A stretch of 48,172 nucleotides of DNA, from contig NZ_RCIV01000019.1 of the NCBI RefSeq assembly GCF_003666605.1, positions 1-48,172 of the forward strand. The letters are read 5' to 3'. Source of the stretch: Propionibacterium australiense (GTDB lineage: Bacteria; Actinomycetota; Actinomycetes; Propionibacteriales; Propionibacteriaceae). Every line of letters starts with the position of its first letter. Positions within the stretch are counted from its first letter, which is position 1. Shown here piece after piece: positions 15,650 through 24,079 of the stretch. The notes beneath the pieces were generated by a model, which had not been told where the DNA came from, searched no databases, and saw only the letters and a list, made by a program, of their open reading frames with translations. A program made the translations under genes and the position numbers.

Positions 15650-16137
15650 CAGCGAAGTCCGAGCTCACTCACGAAGAAGACCATCCGGAACTTCCCGATC
15701 TGCACTTCCTCACCGTGGCGCAGGACGGCCGAGCCGTCGACGAGGGTCCGGTTCACATAGGTGCCGTTGAGACTGCCCAGGTCCGTGATCGTCACGCCGT
15801 CCCGGCCCATGACGAACTTGGCGTGGTGCCGTGACACCGTGATGTCGTCGAGGAAGATGTCGCAGTCGGGGCTGCGACCGGCCAGCGTCTCTGGCTGGTC
15901 GAGCAGATAGCGGGCACCGACGTCGGGGCCACGGGTGACGACGAGCAGGGCATGGCCGGCGGGCAGCGCGTGCACCGCGGCGGAGTCCTCGGCGCTGATC
16001 TCGGCGTGGGGGGCATCCTCGTCGATGGCCGGGATGACCGACGTGGTGTCGGACGCGGTGCTCAGCCGCTCGCCGCACTGGGCGCAGAAATTGCTGCCGT
16101 CGGCGTTCTCGTGGCCGCACTTGGCGCAGATCATCAT
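15649..16137 (-). CDS. garA: GarA/OdhI-type FHA regulator with an N-terminal zinc ribbon
   Basis: The 162-residue protein has a C-terminal FHA domain (about 62-155) with the phosphothreonine-binding AGRSPDCDIFLDD, VSRHHAKF and LGSLNGTYVNR. Upstream is SDTTSV (residues 29-34), which matches the ETTSV site phosphorylated by Ser/Thr kinases in GarA and OdhI; the phosphorylated tail then binds its own FHA domain and switches off control of glutamate and 2-oxoglutarate metabolism. Unlike mycobacterial GarA, it starts with a CxxC-x10-CxxC zinc ribbon (Cys 4, 7, 18, 21). The ATG at 16137 follows GGGGGAG with a 7-bp gap. The kinase is not in the window. Confidence 0.88.
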   Translation of the reverse strand: MMICAKCGHENADGSNFCAQCGERLSTASDTTSVIPAIDEDAPHAEISAEDSAAVHALPAGHALLVVTRGPDVGARYLLDQPETLAGRSPDCDIFLDDITVSRHHAKFVMGRDGVTITDLGSLNGTYVNRTLVDGSAVLRHGEEVQIGKFRMVFFVSELGLR

Positions 16138-16204
16138 GATGTGACTCCCCCGTCGGACGCTGTGGCTTGGCCCTGCCACCATGGTAGCGGGAACCGGTGG
16201 CTGG

Positions 16205-16594
16205 CTACTGCTGCACGAGACCGGCACGTCCGGCCGCGTCGAGCAGATCGTCGGTGCCGGACTGTTCGGCCAGCTCGACCTCGAACAGCCAGCCCTCGCC
16301 GTACGGCGAGGCGTTGATGGTCTCAGGCGCGGCGATGACGGTCTCGTTGACGGCGCTCACCACACCAGTGACGGGCGAGTGGACGTCGCGGACCGAGGTC
16401 GTCGATTCCAGCCCGCCGCAGGCGTCACCGGCGACGAGCTCGTTGCCGACGGTGGGCAGGTCGACATGGACGACGTCCCCCAGGGCATCGACCGCACCGT
16501 CGGTGATACCGACGCGGACGATCGCGCTGCCCTCCTCGAAGCGAACCCACTCGTGCTCGCTGCTGTACCGAAGTCCAGCCGGGAACTGCGCCAT
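16205..16594 (-). CDS. gcvH: Glycine cleavage H-protein homologue without the lipoyl lysine
   Basis: The 129-residue protein has the full GcvH fold markers: SEHEWVRFE near residue 12, VGITDGAVDALGDVVHVDLP and the C-terminal SPYGEGWLFEVEL. At the lipoylation site, where Mycobacterium has ESTKSVSDLY, this protein reads ESTTSVRDVH (residues 63-72), so the expected lysine 66 is threonine (codon ACC). Without that lysine it cannot carry lipoate in the usual way and could not shuttle aminomethyl groups. No P, T or L protein gene is nearby. It stays in its conserved place before garA, suggesting a retained non-catalytic role or early decay. GGTGAGG precedes the ATG. Confidence 0.88.
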   Translation of the reverse strand: MAQFPAGLRYSSEHEWVRFEEGSAIVRVGITDGAVDALGDVVHVDLPTVGNELVAGDACGGLESTTSVRDVHSPVTGVVSAVNETVIAAPETINASPYGEGWLFEVELAEQSGTDDLLDAAGRAGLVQQ

Positions 16595-16657
16595 GTCCTC
16601 ACCCTTCCGGCAGAGCCTGAAGCCTCCGGCGCGCCCGCAGTGGAGCCGCGGTCGCGC

Positions 16658-16691
16658 GTGCGGCAGGTGAGCGCGGGCCCACCTGCCGCAC
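16658..16691 (-). terminator. Terminator hairpin of the thrS-pimA operon
   Basis: A perfect 12-bp inverted repeat (16658-16669 and 16680-16691) with a 10-base loop lies 85 bp beyond the pimA stop on the minus strand. It sits between pimA and gcvH, so it should isolate the two transcripts. There is no T-run. Confidence 0.65.
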
Positions 16692-16775
16692 AGTCAATCA
16701 TCGTCCCGGACGGACGGTCCACCCGGGCACGCACCGCCAGACACTGTACACAAGAAGTGCACAGGAAATGCTCGG

Positions 16776-17957
16776 TCAGGGACGCAGGGCGCCCCGCCGG
16801 GAGGAGCGGGTGCGCAGGCTCGGGAACCTCCAGCGGCTGCTCAGCCGCATCCTCGCCGAGTTGAGCCGTGCGGTGCGGTACATCTGCACGATCTGCGGGC
16901 CGATCTGGGACCAGTCGAAACGGGCGGCCTGGGCCCTGCCGCGCTCCAGACGCAGGTCGCGGGGCTCGGACAGGCTGCGCAGGATCGCCCGTGAGGCGCT
17001 GGCCGAGTTGCCGTTGCGGAAGACGTGACCGACGATGCCCTCGTCGTCGGTGAGGACGTCGACGAAGGCCGGCAGGTCGGAGGCGACGACAGGGGCACCG
17101 CAGGCCAGTGCCTCCAGCAGCACGATGCCGAAGCTCTCCCGGCCGGTCTGCGGGGCGATGTAGACGTCGGTGTGGCCCAGCCAGTAGTTGCGGGCCTCGT
17201 CGTCCAGTCCGCCGAGGAAGCGCACGCCCTGCTCCGAGCGCGCCGACCCCGAGCCGATGACGATGACGTCCAGGTCGGGGAACTGGGCCCGTACCAGGGG
17301 AAGCGCCGGGGTGAGCACCTCGAAGCCCTTGCGGGGCTCGTCGTAGCGGCCGAGGAAGGTCAGGCGCGGCGCGTCCCCGCCCCGCCAGCGGCCCTGGACG
17401 GGTTCCAGCGGGTAGTCGTCCACGTGGATGCCGTTGCCGATGATCACCGGGTTGACGCCGGAGTGCTCGTGGGCCACTTTCGCGGCGGCCTCGGAGACCG
17501 CGATCGAGGCGTCGATGCGGCTGACGACGCTCGGCAGGATCGAGTTGACCATCCTGATGGCCCGCAGCGTCGGCATCGCCGTGTGGAACGTGGTGATGAC
17601 CGGACGGTCCGTCAGGTAGAGCGCCATCAATCCGATGTTGGGGCCGATGGGCTCGTGCAGGTGCACGACGTCGAAGTGGCCCGAGTCGAGCCACCGCTTG
17701 ACCTTCGCGGCCGGGCCCGGGCCGAAGTTGATCCTGGCCACCGATCCGTTGAAGTTGATCGGGACGGCGTGCCCGGCGCTGGTGAACTCCTCCGGGTGCA
17801 GGCCGGTCTCTGCCAGCAGGGCAGGGCTCGCCTGGCCCGGGGCCAGGATCGAGACCTCGTGGCCGTGCTTCTTGAGCCAGCAGGCCAGTCCGAGGACATG
17901 ATTCTGCACGCCACCGGGATACGTGAAGGAATAGGGGCAGACGATCCCCACCCTCAT
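16776..17957 (-). CDS. pimA: Phosphatidyl-myo-inositol mannosyltransferase PimA (GT4)
   Basis: This 393-residue membrane-associated GT-B enzyme adds the first mannose from GDP-mannose to phosphatidylinositol. The N-terminus PYSFTYPGGVQNHV and HLHEPIGPN form the acceptor side; the C-terminal domain has LGRYDEPRKGFE and the GRESFGIVLLEALACGAPVV signature. The basic tail (SSRWRF onward, rich in Arg) could aid membrane binding. Order after pgsA and the acyltransferase matches Rv2612c-Rv2610c. The start overlaps the acyltransferase stop by ATGA. Confidence 0.93.
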   Translation of the reverse strand: MRVGIVCPYSFTYPGGVQNHVLGLACWLKKHGHEVSILAPGQASPALLAETGLHPEEFTSAGHAVPINFNGSVARINFGPGPAAKVKRWLDSGHFDVVHLHEPIGPNIGLMALYLTDRPVITTFHTAMPTLRAIRMVNSILPSVVSRIDASIAVSEAAAKVAHEHSGVNPVIIGNGIHVDDYPLEPVQGRWRGGDAPRLTFLGRYDEPRKGFEVLTPALPLVRAQFPDLDVIVIGSGSARSEQGVRFLGGLDDEARNYWLGHTDVYIAPQTGRESFGIVLLEALACGAPVVASDLPAFVDVLTDDEGIVGHVFRNGNSASASRAILRSLSEPRDLRLERGRAQAARFDWSQIGPQIVQMYRTARLNSARMRLSSRWRFPSLRTRSSRRGALRP

Positions 17958-18835
17958 GCGCTCACCCCCTTGAAGAATCTCTGCAGCATGAGCCAGCTCA
18001 CGGTGTGCCCGCTGACCTGCTCGCTGAAGAAATCGGCCAATTCTTGCATGATGAGCGGCAATCCGTCAGCCCCGTGGGCCACCTTCAGTGGTTCGGTGAC
18101 GAGGACGTGGAGCCTGCCGAGCCGGTCGAACCAGGTCACCACGCCGAACAGGGGGCGATGGCTCTGCTGGGCCAGGAGCCCGGCCCCGGGGGGCATCGTG
18201 ATCTCGGCGTCCCCGCCGGGCAGCTGCCAGGTGACCGGCACGCCCCTGCGGCTGAAGTCACGGTCGGCGACGAGGCAGACGACACGGCCCTCGTCCAGGT
18301 CGGCGCGCAGCCGCGGGAAGACTGAACGATCCTTGACGTTGTAGATGCGGAAACCGAGCCTGCTGCGCAGATCACGGAAGTACTCGAACTGGCCATCGGG
18401 CAGCCCCTCCGCGACCGAGCTGACCGGCAGCCCCTCGAGGCAGGCGAAGGCACCCACGAGGTCCCAGCTGCCCATGTGCGGAAGGGCCGCGACGATACCG
18501 CCCTCCTCGTGGACGGCCTTGAGGCGCTCCCAGGCGTCGGGGTTCTCCAGGACGATACGGCGGCGGATGCGGCGTTCGCTCCACCCGGCGAGCTGGAGCG
18601 AGATCATCGTGTTCTCCATCCAGCCGGTCATTGCCCGATAGGTGGCTCGCGGTCCGGGCGCACGCCCCTGGACGCGCTCGTAGTTGAGTTGCCACTGGCG
18701 CACGGTCCGGTTGGGCCTCAGGACGAGCACGGCCGCCCCGATGACGCTGACGGGACGCCAGAACCACCCTGGCAGGTGCGCCCCGGCCTTGAGGACCATC
18801 AGCATGCTGGGTCGGTGGTGGCGACGGGCGCTCAC
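17954..18835 (-). CDS. patA: Phosphatidylinositol mannoside acyltransferase (LpxL/HtrB family)
   Basis: The 293-residue protein belongs to the lysophospholipid-type acyltransferases and would acylate the mannose of PIM at the inner membrane. The catalytic H-x4-D motif is HMGSWD (His 120, Asp 125), and a hydrophobic N-terminal segment precedes it. The GTG at 18835 overlaps the pgsA stop by GTGA and is preferred over the ATG at 18805. The longer frame to 19312 lies inside pgsA. The symbol follows the mycobacterial counterpart Rv2611c. Confidence 0.9.
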   Translation of the reverse strand: MSARRHHRPSMLMVLKAGAHLPGWFWRPVSVIGAAVLVLRPNRTVRQWQLNYERVQGRAPGPRATYRAMTGWMENTMISLQLAGWSERRIRRRIVLENPDAWERLKAVHEEGGIVAALPHMGSWDLVGAFACLEGLPVSSVAEGLPDGQFEYFRDLRSRLGFRIYNVKDRSVFPRLRADLDEGRVVCLVADRDFSRRGVPVTWQLPGGDAEITMPPGAGLLAQQSHRPLFGVVTWFDRLGRLHVLVTEPLKVAHGADGLPLIMQELADFFSEQVSGHTVSWLMLQRFFKGVSA

Positions 18836-19458
18836 TCCAGGCGCTCCCCGGCCTGCGACGGGGCCTTGGTGGCACGGCGGACGAGCATCATGCGCTGGGC
18901 GACGGTGATGACCCCGGCGATGGCCAGGATGATGAGGCAGACCGGCAGCCCCCAGTCGACGCCGATCCCGGTGAGCATGGCACCGAGCAGGCTGAGGAGC
19001 AGACGGTCGGCGCGACCGGCCAGACCACCGTTGACCTCGTAGCCGAGGGACTCGCCGCGGGCCTTGGTGTAGCTGGTCACCTGGCCGAGCACGAGGGTGG
19101 CGAGAGCCAGCCCCGCCCACCAGACGTTGTTGCCGGCGCCGACGAAGTAGAGCGCCAGGCCACCCATGACCGCCCCGTCGGCGATGCGATCGAGGGTGCT
19201 GTCGAGGAAGGCGCCCCAGTCCGAGCTCCGGCCGCTGGTGCGCGCCATGATGCCGTCCAGCGAGTCGGAGAAGATGAAGACGAGCAGCAGCAGGACGCCC
19301 TGCCACAGCCACCCGTTCGGGAAACAGATCAGCGAGACCGCGACGACTCCGATGGTGCCCGCCCAGGTGACCATGTCGGGCGTGACACGGGCCTTGAGCA
19401 GGGCGAGTGCGATCGGTGACATGACCTTCGTCCAGCGGGAGCGAAGATGCTCAAGCAT
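18832..19458 (-). CDS. pgsA: Phosphatidylinositol phosphate synthase (CDP-alcohol phosphatidyltransferase)
   Basis: This 208-residue enzyme has the CDP-alcohol phosphatidyltransferase signature with D65, D68, G69, A72, R73, G82, D86 and D90 in DSLDGIMARTSGRSSDWGAF and the following DSTLD. It has about six membrane helices. In actinobacteria the gene in this position joins CDP-diacylglycerol to inositol phosphate, giving the anchor for PimA. Substrate choice follows from synteny, as the motif is shared with phosphatidylglycerophosphate synthases. The ATG at 19458 lies just inside the HIT gene's end (8-bp overlap). Confidence 0.91.
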   Translation of the reverse strand: MLEHLRSRWTKVMSPIALALLKARVTPDMVTWAGTIGVVAVSLICFPNGWLWQGVLLLLVFIFSDSLDGIMARTSGRSSDWGAFLDSTLDRIADGAVMGGLALYFVGAGNNVWWAGLALATLVLGQVTSYTKARGESLGYEVNGGLAGRADRLLLSLLGAMLTGIGVDWGLPVCLIILAIAGVITVAQRMMLVRRATKAPSQAGERLE

Positions 19459-20062
19459 GCGTGACCTCCTGGTGTGGGCCGAACAGTTCGGCCCACGCAT
19501 CGGTGAAGAGCCTGCGCGTGTCGGACAGGAGCTGGGGGACGGCCTTGGTCCGTCCGACGATGGGCAGGAAATTCGTGTCCCCAAGCCATCGAGGCACGAC
19601 GTGCTGGTGGAGGTGAGCGGCGATACCGGCGCCCGCGGCCTCACCCTGGTTCATACCGATGTTGAACCCGGCGGGGGCCGAGACGTGCCTGGCGACCGTG
19701 ACGGCCTGCTTGGTCAGCTGGGCGATCTCACCGGCCTCGTCCTCGGTGGTGTTCACGTACCCGGCCACGTGCCGGTAGGGGCAGACGAGCAGGTGCCCGG
19801 GGTTGTAGGGGTACAGGTTGAGCACGACGAAGGCCGTCCGGCCGCGCCGGACGATGAGCGAGGCCTCGTCGTCGCCGATCCGCGGCGCCCGGCAGAAGGG
19901 GCACTGCGGGCCGGCCCCGGAGTCGCTCGGCTTGCCCTCACCGCCGACGTAGCCGGCCCGGTGCGGGGTCCACAACCGCTGAAGGGCGTCAGGGACGCCG
20001 GGCAGGTTCTCGACCCACTCGACGGCCCCGGCTGTGGTGCCCGGGGGCTCCGGCTCACTCAC
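19451..20062 (-). CDS. HIT-family AP4A phosphorylase/hydrolase-like protein
   Basis: The 203-residue protein carries the histidine triad [10 protein letters not shown] (His 150, 152, 154) and an N-terminal CPFC metal-binding pair (Cys 54, 57). It matches the actinobacterial HIT protein between thrS and pgsA (Rv2613c), characterized as a diadenosine tetraphosphate phosphorylase. The GTG at 20062 overlaps the thrS stop by 8 bp. The longer frame up to 20305 lies within thrS and is rejected. Removing AP4A made by aminoacyl-tRNA synthetases would fit its location after thrS. Confidence 0.9.
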   Translation of the reverse strand: MSEPEPPGTTAGAVEWVENLPGVPDALQRLWTPHRAGYVGGEGKPSDSGAGPQCPFCRAPRIGDDEASLIVRRGRTAFVVLNLYPYNPGHLLVCPYRHVAGYVNTTEDEAGEIAQLTKQAVTVARHVSAPAGFNIGMNQGEAAGAGIAAHLHQHVVPRWLGDTNFLPIVGRTKAVPQLLSDTRRLFTDAWAELFGPHQEVTHA

Positions 20063-22106
20063 CTGAGTTCGCCTGCCCCGGTGCCGTCGGGTCCTCGTTG
20101 GCGCGTGCGGCGATGTGCCCGACGATCCGGTCGACGGCCTCGTCGACGTCGACGCCGTTGAACTGGCTGCCGTCACGGAAACGGAAGCTGACCGCGCCGG
20201 CCGCGCGGTCGCTCTCCCCCGCGATGAGCATGAAGGGCACCTTCTGCCGGGTGGCGTTGCGGATCTTCTTCTGCATCCGGTCGTCGGAGTCGTCGACCTC
20301 GACACGCACCCCCCTGGTCTTGAGCCTGGCGGCGACCTCGTGCAGGTAGTCGTTGAACTCGCCGGCGACCGGGATGGCGACGACCTGGACCGGGCTCAGC
20401 CAGGCCGGGAAGGCCCCGGCGTAGTGCTCGGTGAGCACGCCGATGAAGCGCTCTACCGAGCCGAGCTTGGCGGAGTGGATCATCACGGGGCGCCGACGCG
20501 AACCATCGGAGGCGGTGTACTCCAGGTCGAAGCGCTCGGGCTGGTTGAAGTCGTACTGGATGGTCGACATCTGCCAGGTGCGGCCGATGGCGTCCTTCAC
20601 CTGGACCGAGACCTTCGGCCCGTAGAAGGCGGCCCCGCCCGGGTCCGGCACGAGCTGCAGACCGGTGGCCCGGCAGGCCCGTTCGAGGACCCGGGTTGCT
20701 TCCCGCCAGTCCTCGTCCGAGCCGATGAACTTGTCCTTGTGGGAGCCCTCCTCGTCACGGGTGGACAGTTCCAGGTAGAAGTCGTCCAGCCCGAACGCCT
20801 CGAGAATGGACAGGAAGAAGGCGATCTGCTCGGTGATCTCCGTCTCGGCCTGCTCGGGCGTGCAGTAGGTGTGGGAGTCGTCCTGGGTGAATCCGCGCAT
20901 CCGGGTCAGGCCATGGACGACACCGGACTTCTCGTAGCGGTAGTCGCGGCCCATCTCGAAGAAGCGCAGCGGCAGTTCCCGGTAGGAACGCCCGCGGGAA
21001 CGGAAGATGAGGTTGTGCATCGGGCAGTTCATGGCCTTGAGGTAGTAGTCCTGGCCCGCCCTGGTGAGTTCACCGTCCGCGTCGTGTTCCTCGTCCACGG
21101 TCATCGGCGGGAACATCGTGTCGGCGTAGTAGGGCAGGTGGCCCGAGGTGTGGAAGAGGCCGCCCTTGCTGATCTCGGGGGTGTGAACGAAGTCGAAGCC
21201 GGCTTCGAGGTGGCGGCCGATCACATAGGACTCGATCTCGTGGCGCAGGATGCCGCCCTTGGGGTGGAAGACCACCAGGCCGGGACCGATCTCCTCGGGG
21301 AAGCTGAACAGATCGAGTTCGGCGCCCAGTTTCCGGTGGTCGCGCCGGGCGGCCTCGGCCATGCGCTCCTGGTATGCCTTGAGGTCCTCTCTGCTGGCCC
21401 AGGCGGTGCCGTAGACGCGCTGCAGCGTGTCCCTGCTCTGGTCCCCGCGCCAGTAGGCGGCGCTGGTGCGGGTCAGGGCGACGGCCTTGATGTAGCCGGT
21501 GTGCGGCACGTGCGGGCCACGGCACAGGTCCTTCCAGGCGACGGTGCCGTCGCGGCGGACGTTGTCGTAGATGGTCAGTTCTGCGCCGCCCACCTCGACC
21601 TGCGAACCGTCCTGCACCCCGGGGCGGCCCTTGTCCGTGATCAGCTCGATCTTGAAGGGCTCGTCGGCCTCCTCGCTGAGGGCCTGTTCCTCGGTGACGA
21701 CGCGACGAACGAAGCGCTGACGCTGCTTGATGATCGTCTGCATCCTCTTCTCGACGGCCTTGAGGTCCTCCGGGTTGAGCGGATCGGTCTTGAAGTCGTA
21801 GTAGAAGCCGTCGGTGATGGGCGGGCCGATGCCGAGGCGGGCCTGCGGGAAGATCTCCTGCAGCGCCTGGGCGGTCACGTGCGCGGCGGAGTGACGAATG
21901 ATGGCCAGCCCCTCCTCGCTGGCGGCCAGGACCGGTTCGATCCGGTCACCGTCGGACAGTTCGGTGGCCAGGTCGCAGGTCTCGCCGTTGACGCGCATGG
22001 CGACGACGGACTTGTCATCGCCGAACAGGTCGAGGCCCGTGCTGCCCGCACCGACCACCTTCGGCTCATCCTGGCGATCACTGGCGATGATGACTGATAC
22101 CGACAC
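20055..22106 (-). CDS. thrS: Threonyl-tRNA synthetase
   Basis: The 683-residue class II synthetase contains a short TGS-like N-terminal domain, the editing/SAD region with HSAAHV near residue 71 and [12 protein letters not shown], the catalytic core ([12 protein letters not shown] with the zinc Cys, [12 protein letters not shown] motif 2, the [11 protein letters not shown] region of motif 3) and a C-terminal anticodon-binding domain. The GTG at 22106 is preceded by AAAGGA with a 6-bp gap; extending the frame to 22274 reads through the leader hairpins. It heads the thrS-HIT-pgsA-patA-pimA operon, whose genes all overlap. Confidence 0.96.
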   Translation of the reverse strand: MSVSVIIASDRQDEPKVVGAGSTGLDLFGDDKSVVAMRVNGETCDLATELSDGDRIEPVLAASEEGLAIIRHSAAHVTAQALQEIFPQARLGIGPPITDGFYYDFKTDPLNPEDLKAVEKRMQTIIKQRQRFVRRVVTEEQALSEEADEPFKIELITDKGRPGVQDGSQVEVGGAELTIYDNVRRDGTVAWKDLCRGPHVPHTGYIKAVALTRTSAAYWRGDQSRDTLQRVYGTAWASREDLKAYQERMAEAARRDHRKLGAELDLFSFPEEIGPGLVVFHPKGGILRHEIESYVIGRHLEAGFDFVHTPEISKGGLFHTSGHLPYYADTMFPPMTVDEEHDADGELTRAGQDYYLKAMNCPMHNLIFRSRGRSYRELPLRFFEMGRDYRYEKSGVVHGLTRMRGFTQDDSHTYCTPEQAETEITEQIAFFLSILEAFGLDDFYLELSTRDEEGSHKDKFIGSDEDWREATRVLERACRATGLQLVPDPGGAAFYGPKVSVQVKDAIGRTWQMSTIQYDFNQPERFDLEYTASDGSRRRPVMIHSAKLGSVERFIGVLTEHYAGAFPAWLSPVQVVAIPVAGEFNDYLHEVAARLKTRGVRVEVDDSDDRMQKKIRNATRQKVPFMLIAGESDRAAGAVSFRFRDGSQFNGVDVDEAVDRIVGHIAARANEDPTAPGQANSGE

Positions 22107-22113
22107 TTCTGTT

Positions 22114-22196
22114 CCTTTCGGCGGCGAACCGGGCCGCCCGTGGTCGATCACCCGCCTGCGGCGGGAAGCAGTCCCATGCTGGGACCTCGTACATTC
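22114..22196 (-). promoter_or_regulatory. thrS leader with successive hairpins
   Basis: On the minus strand three short inverted repeats follow each other before the ribosome site: GTCCC/GGGAC, CCCGCC/GGCGGG, and GGCGGC/GCCGCC, the last ending next to AAAGGA. No T-box consensus is visible. This may be an attenuator or simply structured leader; no leader peptide rich in Thr is evident. Confidence 0.3.
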
Positions 22197-22379
22197 TGCC
22201 CCATTGAGCTGGCCGTACGGCGGATCTCGCCGCCTGCCGGTCAGGCGCGGGGCCGCCTCCGGCATCCGGGACATCAGCCCTGGGGCGGCCTTTCCCGACC
22301 GGACATGCCAGTCGTGAGGGCGGTCCCGCCGGGCGGGAGCGGAATTCTGGCTGAGACCGCAGATGGAGAGGGAACCATT

Positions 22380-23267
22380 GTGCGATACTCACGAGACATG
22401 AGCGATCCCCAGAACCCGAACGAGGCCACCTCCGCCGCCGATGGCGCCGGCGGTTCGTGGCAGCCCAATGATCCCAACGCCGCGCAGCAGCCCGGCACAG
22501 GCCAGGATGCCATCAACCAGACGTACGGCCCCGCACCGGCGCAGGGCCAGTCGCAGTTCCAGCAGCAGGCTCCAGGCCAGTTCCCGCCCAACGGCCAGCC
22601 CTCTCAGCAGGGCCAGCCACCCTTCCAGCCGAACGGCCAGCCCCCTCAGCAGGGCCAGCCACCCTTCCAGCCCAACGGCCAGCCCCCTCAGCAGGGCCAG
22701 GTTCCGCCCGCCGCAGCCGCAATGGGCAGCAGCGTCCCGGCCAAGAGCGGCAACGTGGTGCTCAAGCGCATCATCGGCATCGTGGTGGTGGTCGCCCTGG
22801 CCATCGGCGGCAGGCTCGTCTACGGCTGGATCACGGCCACGCACGACGCCACCAAGGACGTCGGGCAGTGCGTGGCCCTGTCCGGCACCAAGGACGACGT
22901 CAAGACCGAACGCGTCGACTGCAGCACCGAGGGTGCCTACTACGTCGCCAAGGCCGGTTCGGACGTGACCTGCACCGACGTGGCCGACACCGAGAAGAAC
23001 ATCGGCGGCGTCTACGACGAGATCACCATCACGAGCAATGGCACGAGGGCCAGCATGTGTCTGGTGCCCCAGATGATGAAGGACGCCTGTTACCCGACTG
23101 AGACAAGCGATCTGAGTTTCCAGAGCGTCGACTGCAGCAGTACCGAGGCCTACTTCCGCATCGATGAGATCATCGAGGAGTACGACGCGACCTGCCCGGA
23201 CACCTCCACGAGCGGGCTGACCTACGACGAACCCGGCCGCACCTACTGCATCTCCATTCCCGAATAA
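22380..23267 (+). CDS. Membrane-anchored protein with Pro/Gln-rich repeats and a duplicated Cys module
   Basis: The protein has about 295 residues and no family I can name with confidence. From the ATG at 22398, residues 1-115 are disordered and rich in Gln, Pro, Asn and Gly, with three 14-residue repeats of the type [15 protein letters not shown] single membrane helix follows (about 121-141). The outer part has eight cysteines arranged as two related units of about 60-70 residues, each with a C, then VDCSxTEAY-like sequence, then two more cysteines. It resembles mycobacterial LppU-type secreted domains. The GTG at 22380 has GAGG 8 bp upstream and is chosen; the ATG at 22398 is the alternative. 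Divergent from thrS. Confidence 0.8.
   Translation: MRYSRDMSDPQNPNEATSAADGAGGSWQPNDPNAAQQPGTGQDAINQTYGPAPAQGQSQFQQQAPGQFPPNGQPSQQGQPPFQPNGQPPQQGQPPFQPNGQPPQQGQVPPAAAAMGSSVPAKSGNVVLKRIIGIVVVVALAIGGRLVYGWITATHDATKDVGQCVALSGTKDDVKTERVDCSTEGAYYVAKAGSDVTCTDVADTEKNIGGVYDEITITSNGTRASMCLVPQMMKDACYPTETSDLSFQSVDCSSTEAYFRIDEIIEEYDATCPDTSTSGLTYDEPGRTYCISIPE
22581..22706 (+). repeat. Three 42-bp tandem coding repeats
   Basis: Units at 22581-22622, 22623-22664 and 22665-22706 are near-identical and in frame, encoding a 14-residue Pro/Gln/Gly repeat in the cytoplasmic N-terminus of the membrane protein. Differences are a few bases, so copy number may vary between strains. Confidence 0.9.
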
Positions 23268-23286
23268 GCCCGGCCGGGCGGGCGAT

Positions 23287-23324
23287 GCCCGTCCGCCGCC
23301 CCCGCTGATCCGCGGGGCGGCGGG
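23287..23324. terminator. GC-rich stem-loop after the Cys-module protein
   Basis: GCCCG...CCGCC.CCCCGC pairs with GCGGGG.CGGCGGGC across a short TGATC-containing loop. It begins 20 bp after the stop at 23267 and is followed by a second, stronger hairpin. Confidence 0.45.
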
Positions 23325-23331
23325 CACACAC

Positions 23332-23362
23332 GAAGACCCCCGGTGAGGAACCGGGGGTCTTC
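23332..23362. terminator. Bidirectional terminator between the Cys-module gene and the tRNAs
   Basis: A perfect 13-bp stem (GAAGACCCCCGGT, 23332-23344, with 23350-23362) closes a GAGGA loop. It lies just downstream of the plus-strand gene and of the minus-strand tRNA-Val, so it can stop both. Confidence 0.8.
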
Positions 23363-23366
23363 ATCA

Positions 23367-23441
23367 TGGTGGGCGACACTGGGTTTGAACCAGTGACCTC
23401 TTCCGTGTCAGGGAAGCGCGCTACCACTGCGCCAGCCGCCC
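23367..23441 (-). tRNA. tRNA-Val (GAC)
   Basis: The minus strand gives a full cloverleaf: acceptor GGGCGGC/GTCGCCC with one G-U pair, anticodon stem CTTCC/GGAAG around CTGACAC (anticodon GAC), T loop with GGTTCAAACCC, discriminator A and encoded CCA. It reads GUC and GUU codons. Confidence 0.95.
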
Positions 23442-23442
23442 G

Positions 23443-23513
23443 AGGTGGAGACGGGATTTGAACCCGTGTATACGGATTTGCAGTCCGCTGCCTCGCCTCT
23501 CGGCCACTCCACC
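23443..23513 (-). tRNA. tRNA-Cys (GCA)
   Basis: Acceptor GGTGGAG/CTCCACC, anticodon loop CTGCAAA (anticodon GCA), T arm with GGTTCAAATCC and discriminator U, the usual identity element for Cys. CCA is not encoded. It lies one base from tRNA-Val, so the two are probably one transcript. Confidence 0.95.
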
Positions 23514-23576
23514 GGGTGAAGAGCTTGCCTCCACCACGAAGCTTCATGGTCAGTGGATGGGGCCAAGGCCTCTCCG

Positions 23577-23649
23577 AGCGGACGACGGGACTCGAACCCG
23601 CGACCCTCACCTTGGCAAGGTGATGCTCTACCAACTGAGCCACGTCCGC
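23577..23649 (-). tRNA. tRNA-Gly (GCC)
   Basis: Acceptor GCGGACG/CGTCCGC, D arm GGCTCAGTTGGTAGAGC, anticodon loop TTGCCAA (anticodon GCC), T arm GGTTCGAGTCC and discriminator U. CCA is not encoded. It reads GGC and GGU codons and lies upstream of tRNA-Cys and tRNA-Val on the same strand. Confidence 0.95.
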
Positions 23650-24007
23650 ATCGCTTTCACGAGGTTTCCCTCGACGAAGCGCGGAGACCACAATAGCGAA
23701 CTCATCCGGACAGCACAAATCGAACGCTGCGAGCGATTGCCCCGCTCCCGTCAACAGTGACCTGACCAGGTGCTTCACCATAGGACGAGCGGGCGGACAG
23801 GCCGGGGCAGAGCAACCGGACACGAAGCGCGCCCCTCGAGTGAGGCCGTACGAGCCCAGGGACGCCTGACCCGCCCACGACCTACCCCGCCGACGGGACG
23901 ACGTCCCGCAGCGCCGGGGGAACCCGCCGCGAGGGATCGGCCCCCGCGAGGACCCATGGCAACGGATTTGTCCAGACCTGAAGCGGTGCGCTAGCTTTGG
24001 CCAAGCC
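23650..24007. other. Gap without a recognizable gene
   Basis: Open frames exist on both strands here, but all are short, Arg/Pro/Gly-rich and match the shadow frames typical of GC-rich spacer. The promoters of the minus-strand tRNA-Gly-Cys-Val group and of the plus-strand tRNA-Val should lie here. I see no clear repeat or RNA. Confidence 0.4.
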
Positions 24008-24079
24008 GGGCGATTGGCGCAGCGGTAGCGCGCTTCGTTCACACCGAAGAGGTCACTGGTTCGAACCCAGTATCGCCCA
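24008..24079 (+). tRNA. tRNA-Val (CAC)
   Basis: Acceptor GGGCGAT/ATCGCCC, D arm with GGCGCAGCGGTAGCGC, anticodon loop TTCACAC (anticodon CAC), T arm GGTTCGAACCC, discriminator A and no encoded CCA. It reads GUG, a frequent Val codon in high-GC genomes, and faces away from the other three tRNAs. Confidence 0.95.

Noticed and set aside
20115-22097. 660-residue plus-strand frame opposite thrS
   Set aside because: A shadow of thrS caused by GC-rich third positions; no recognizable motif.
22107-22392. T-box riboswitch or leader peptide upstream of thrS
   Set aside because: No T-box consensus or specifier loop was found, and the small frame in the leader has no Thr run.
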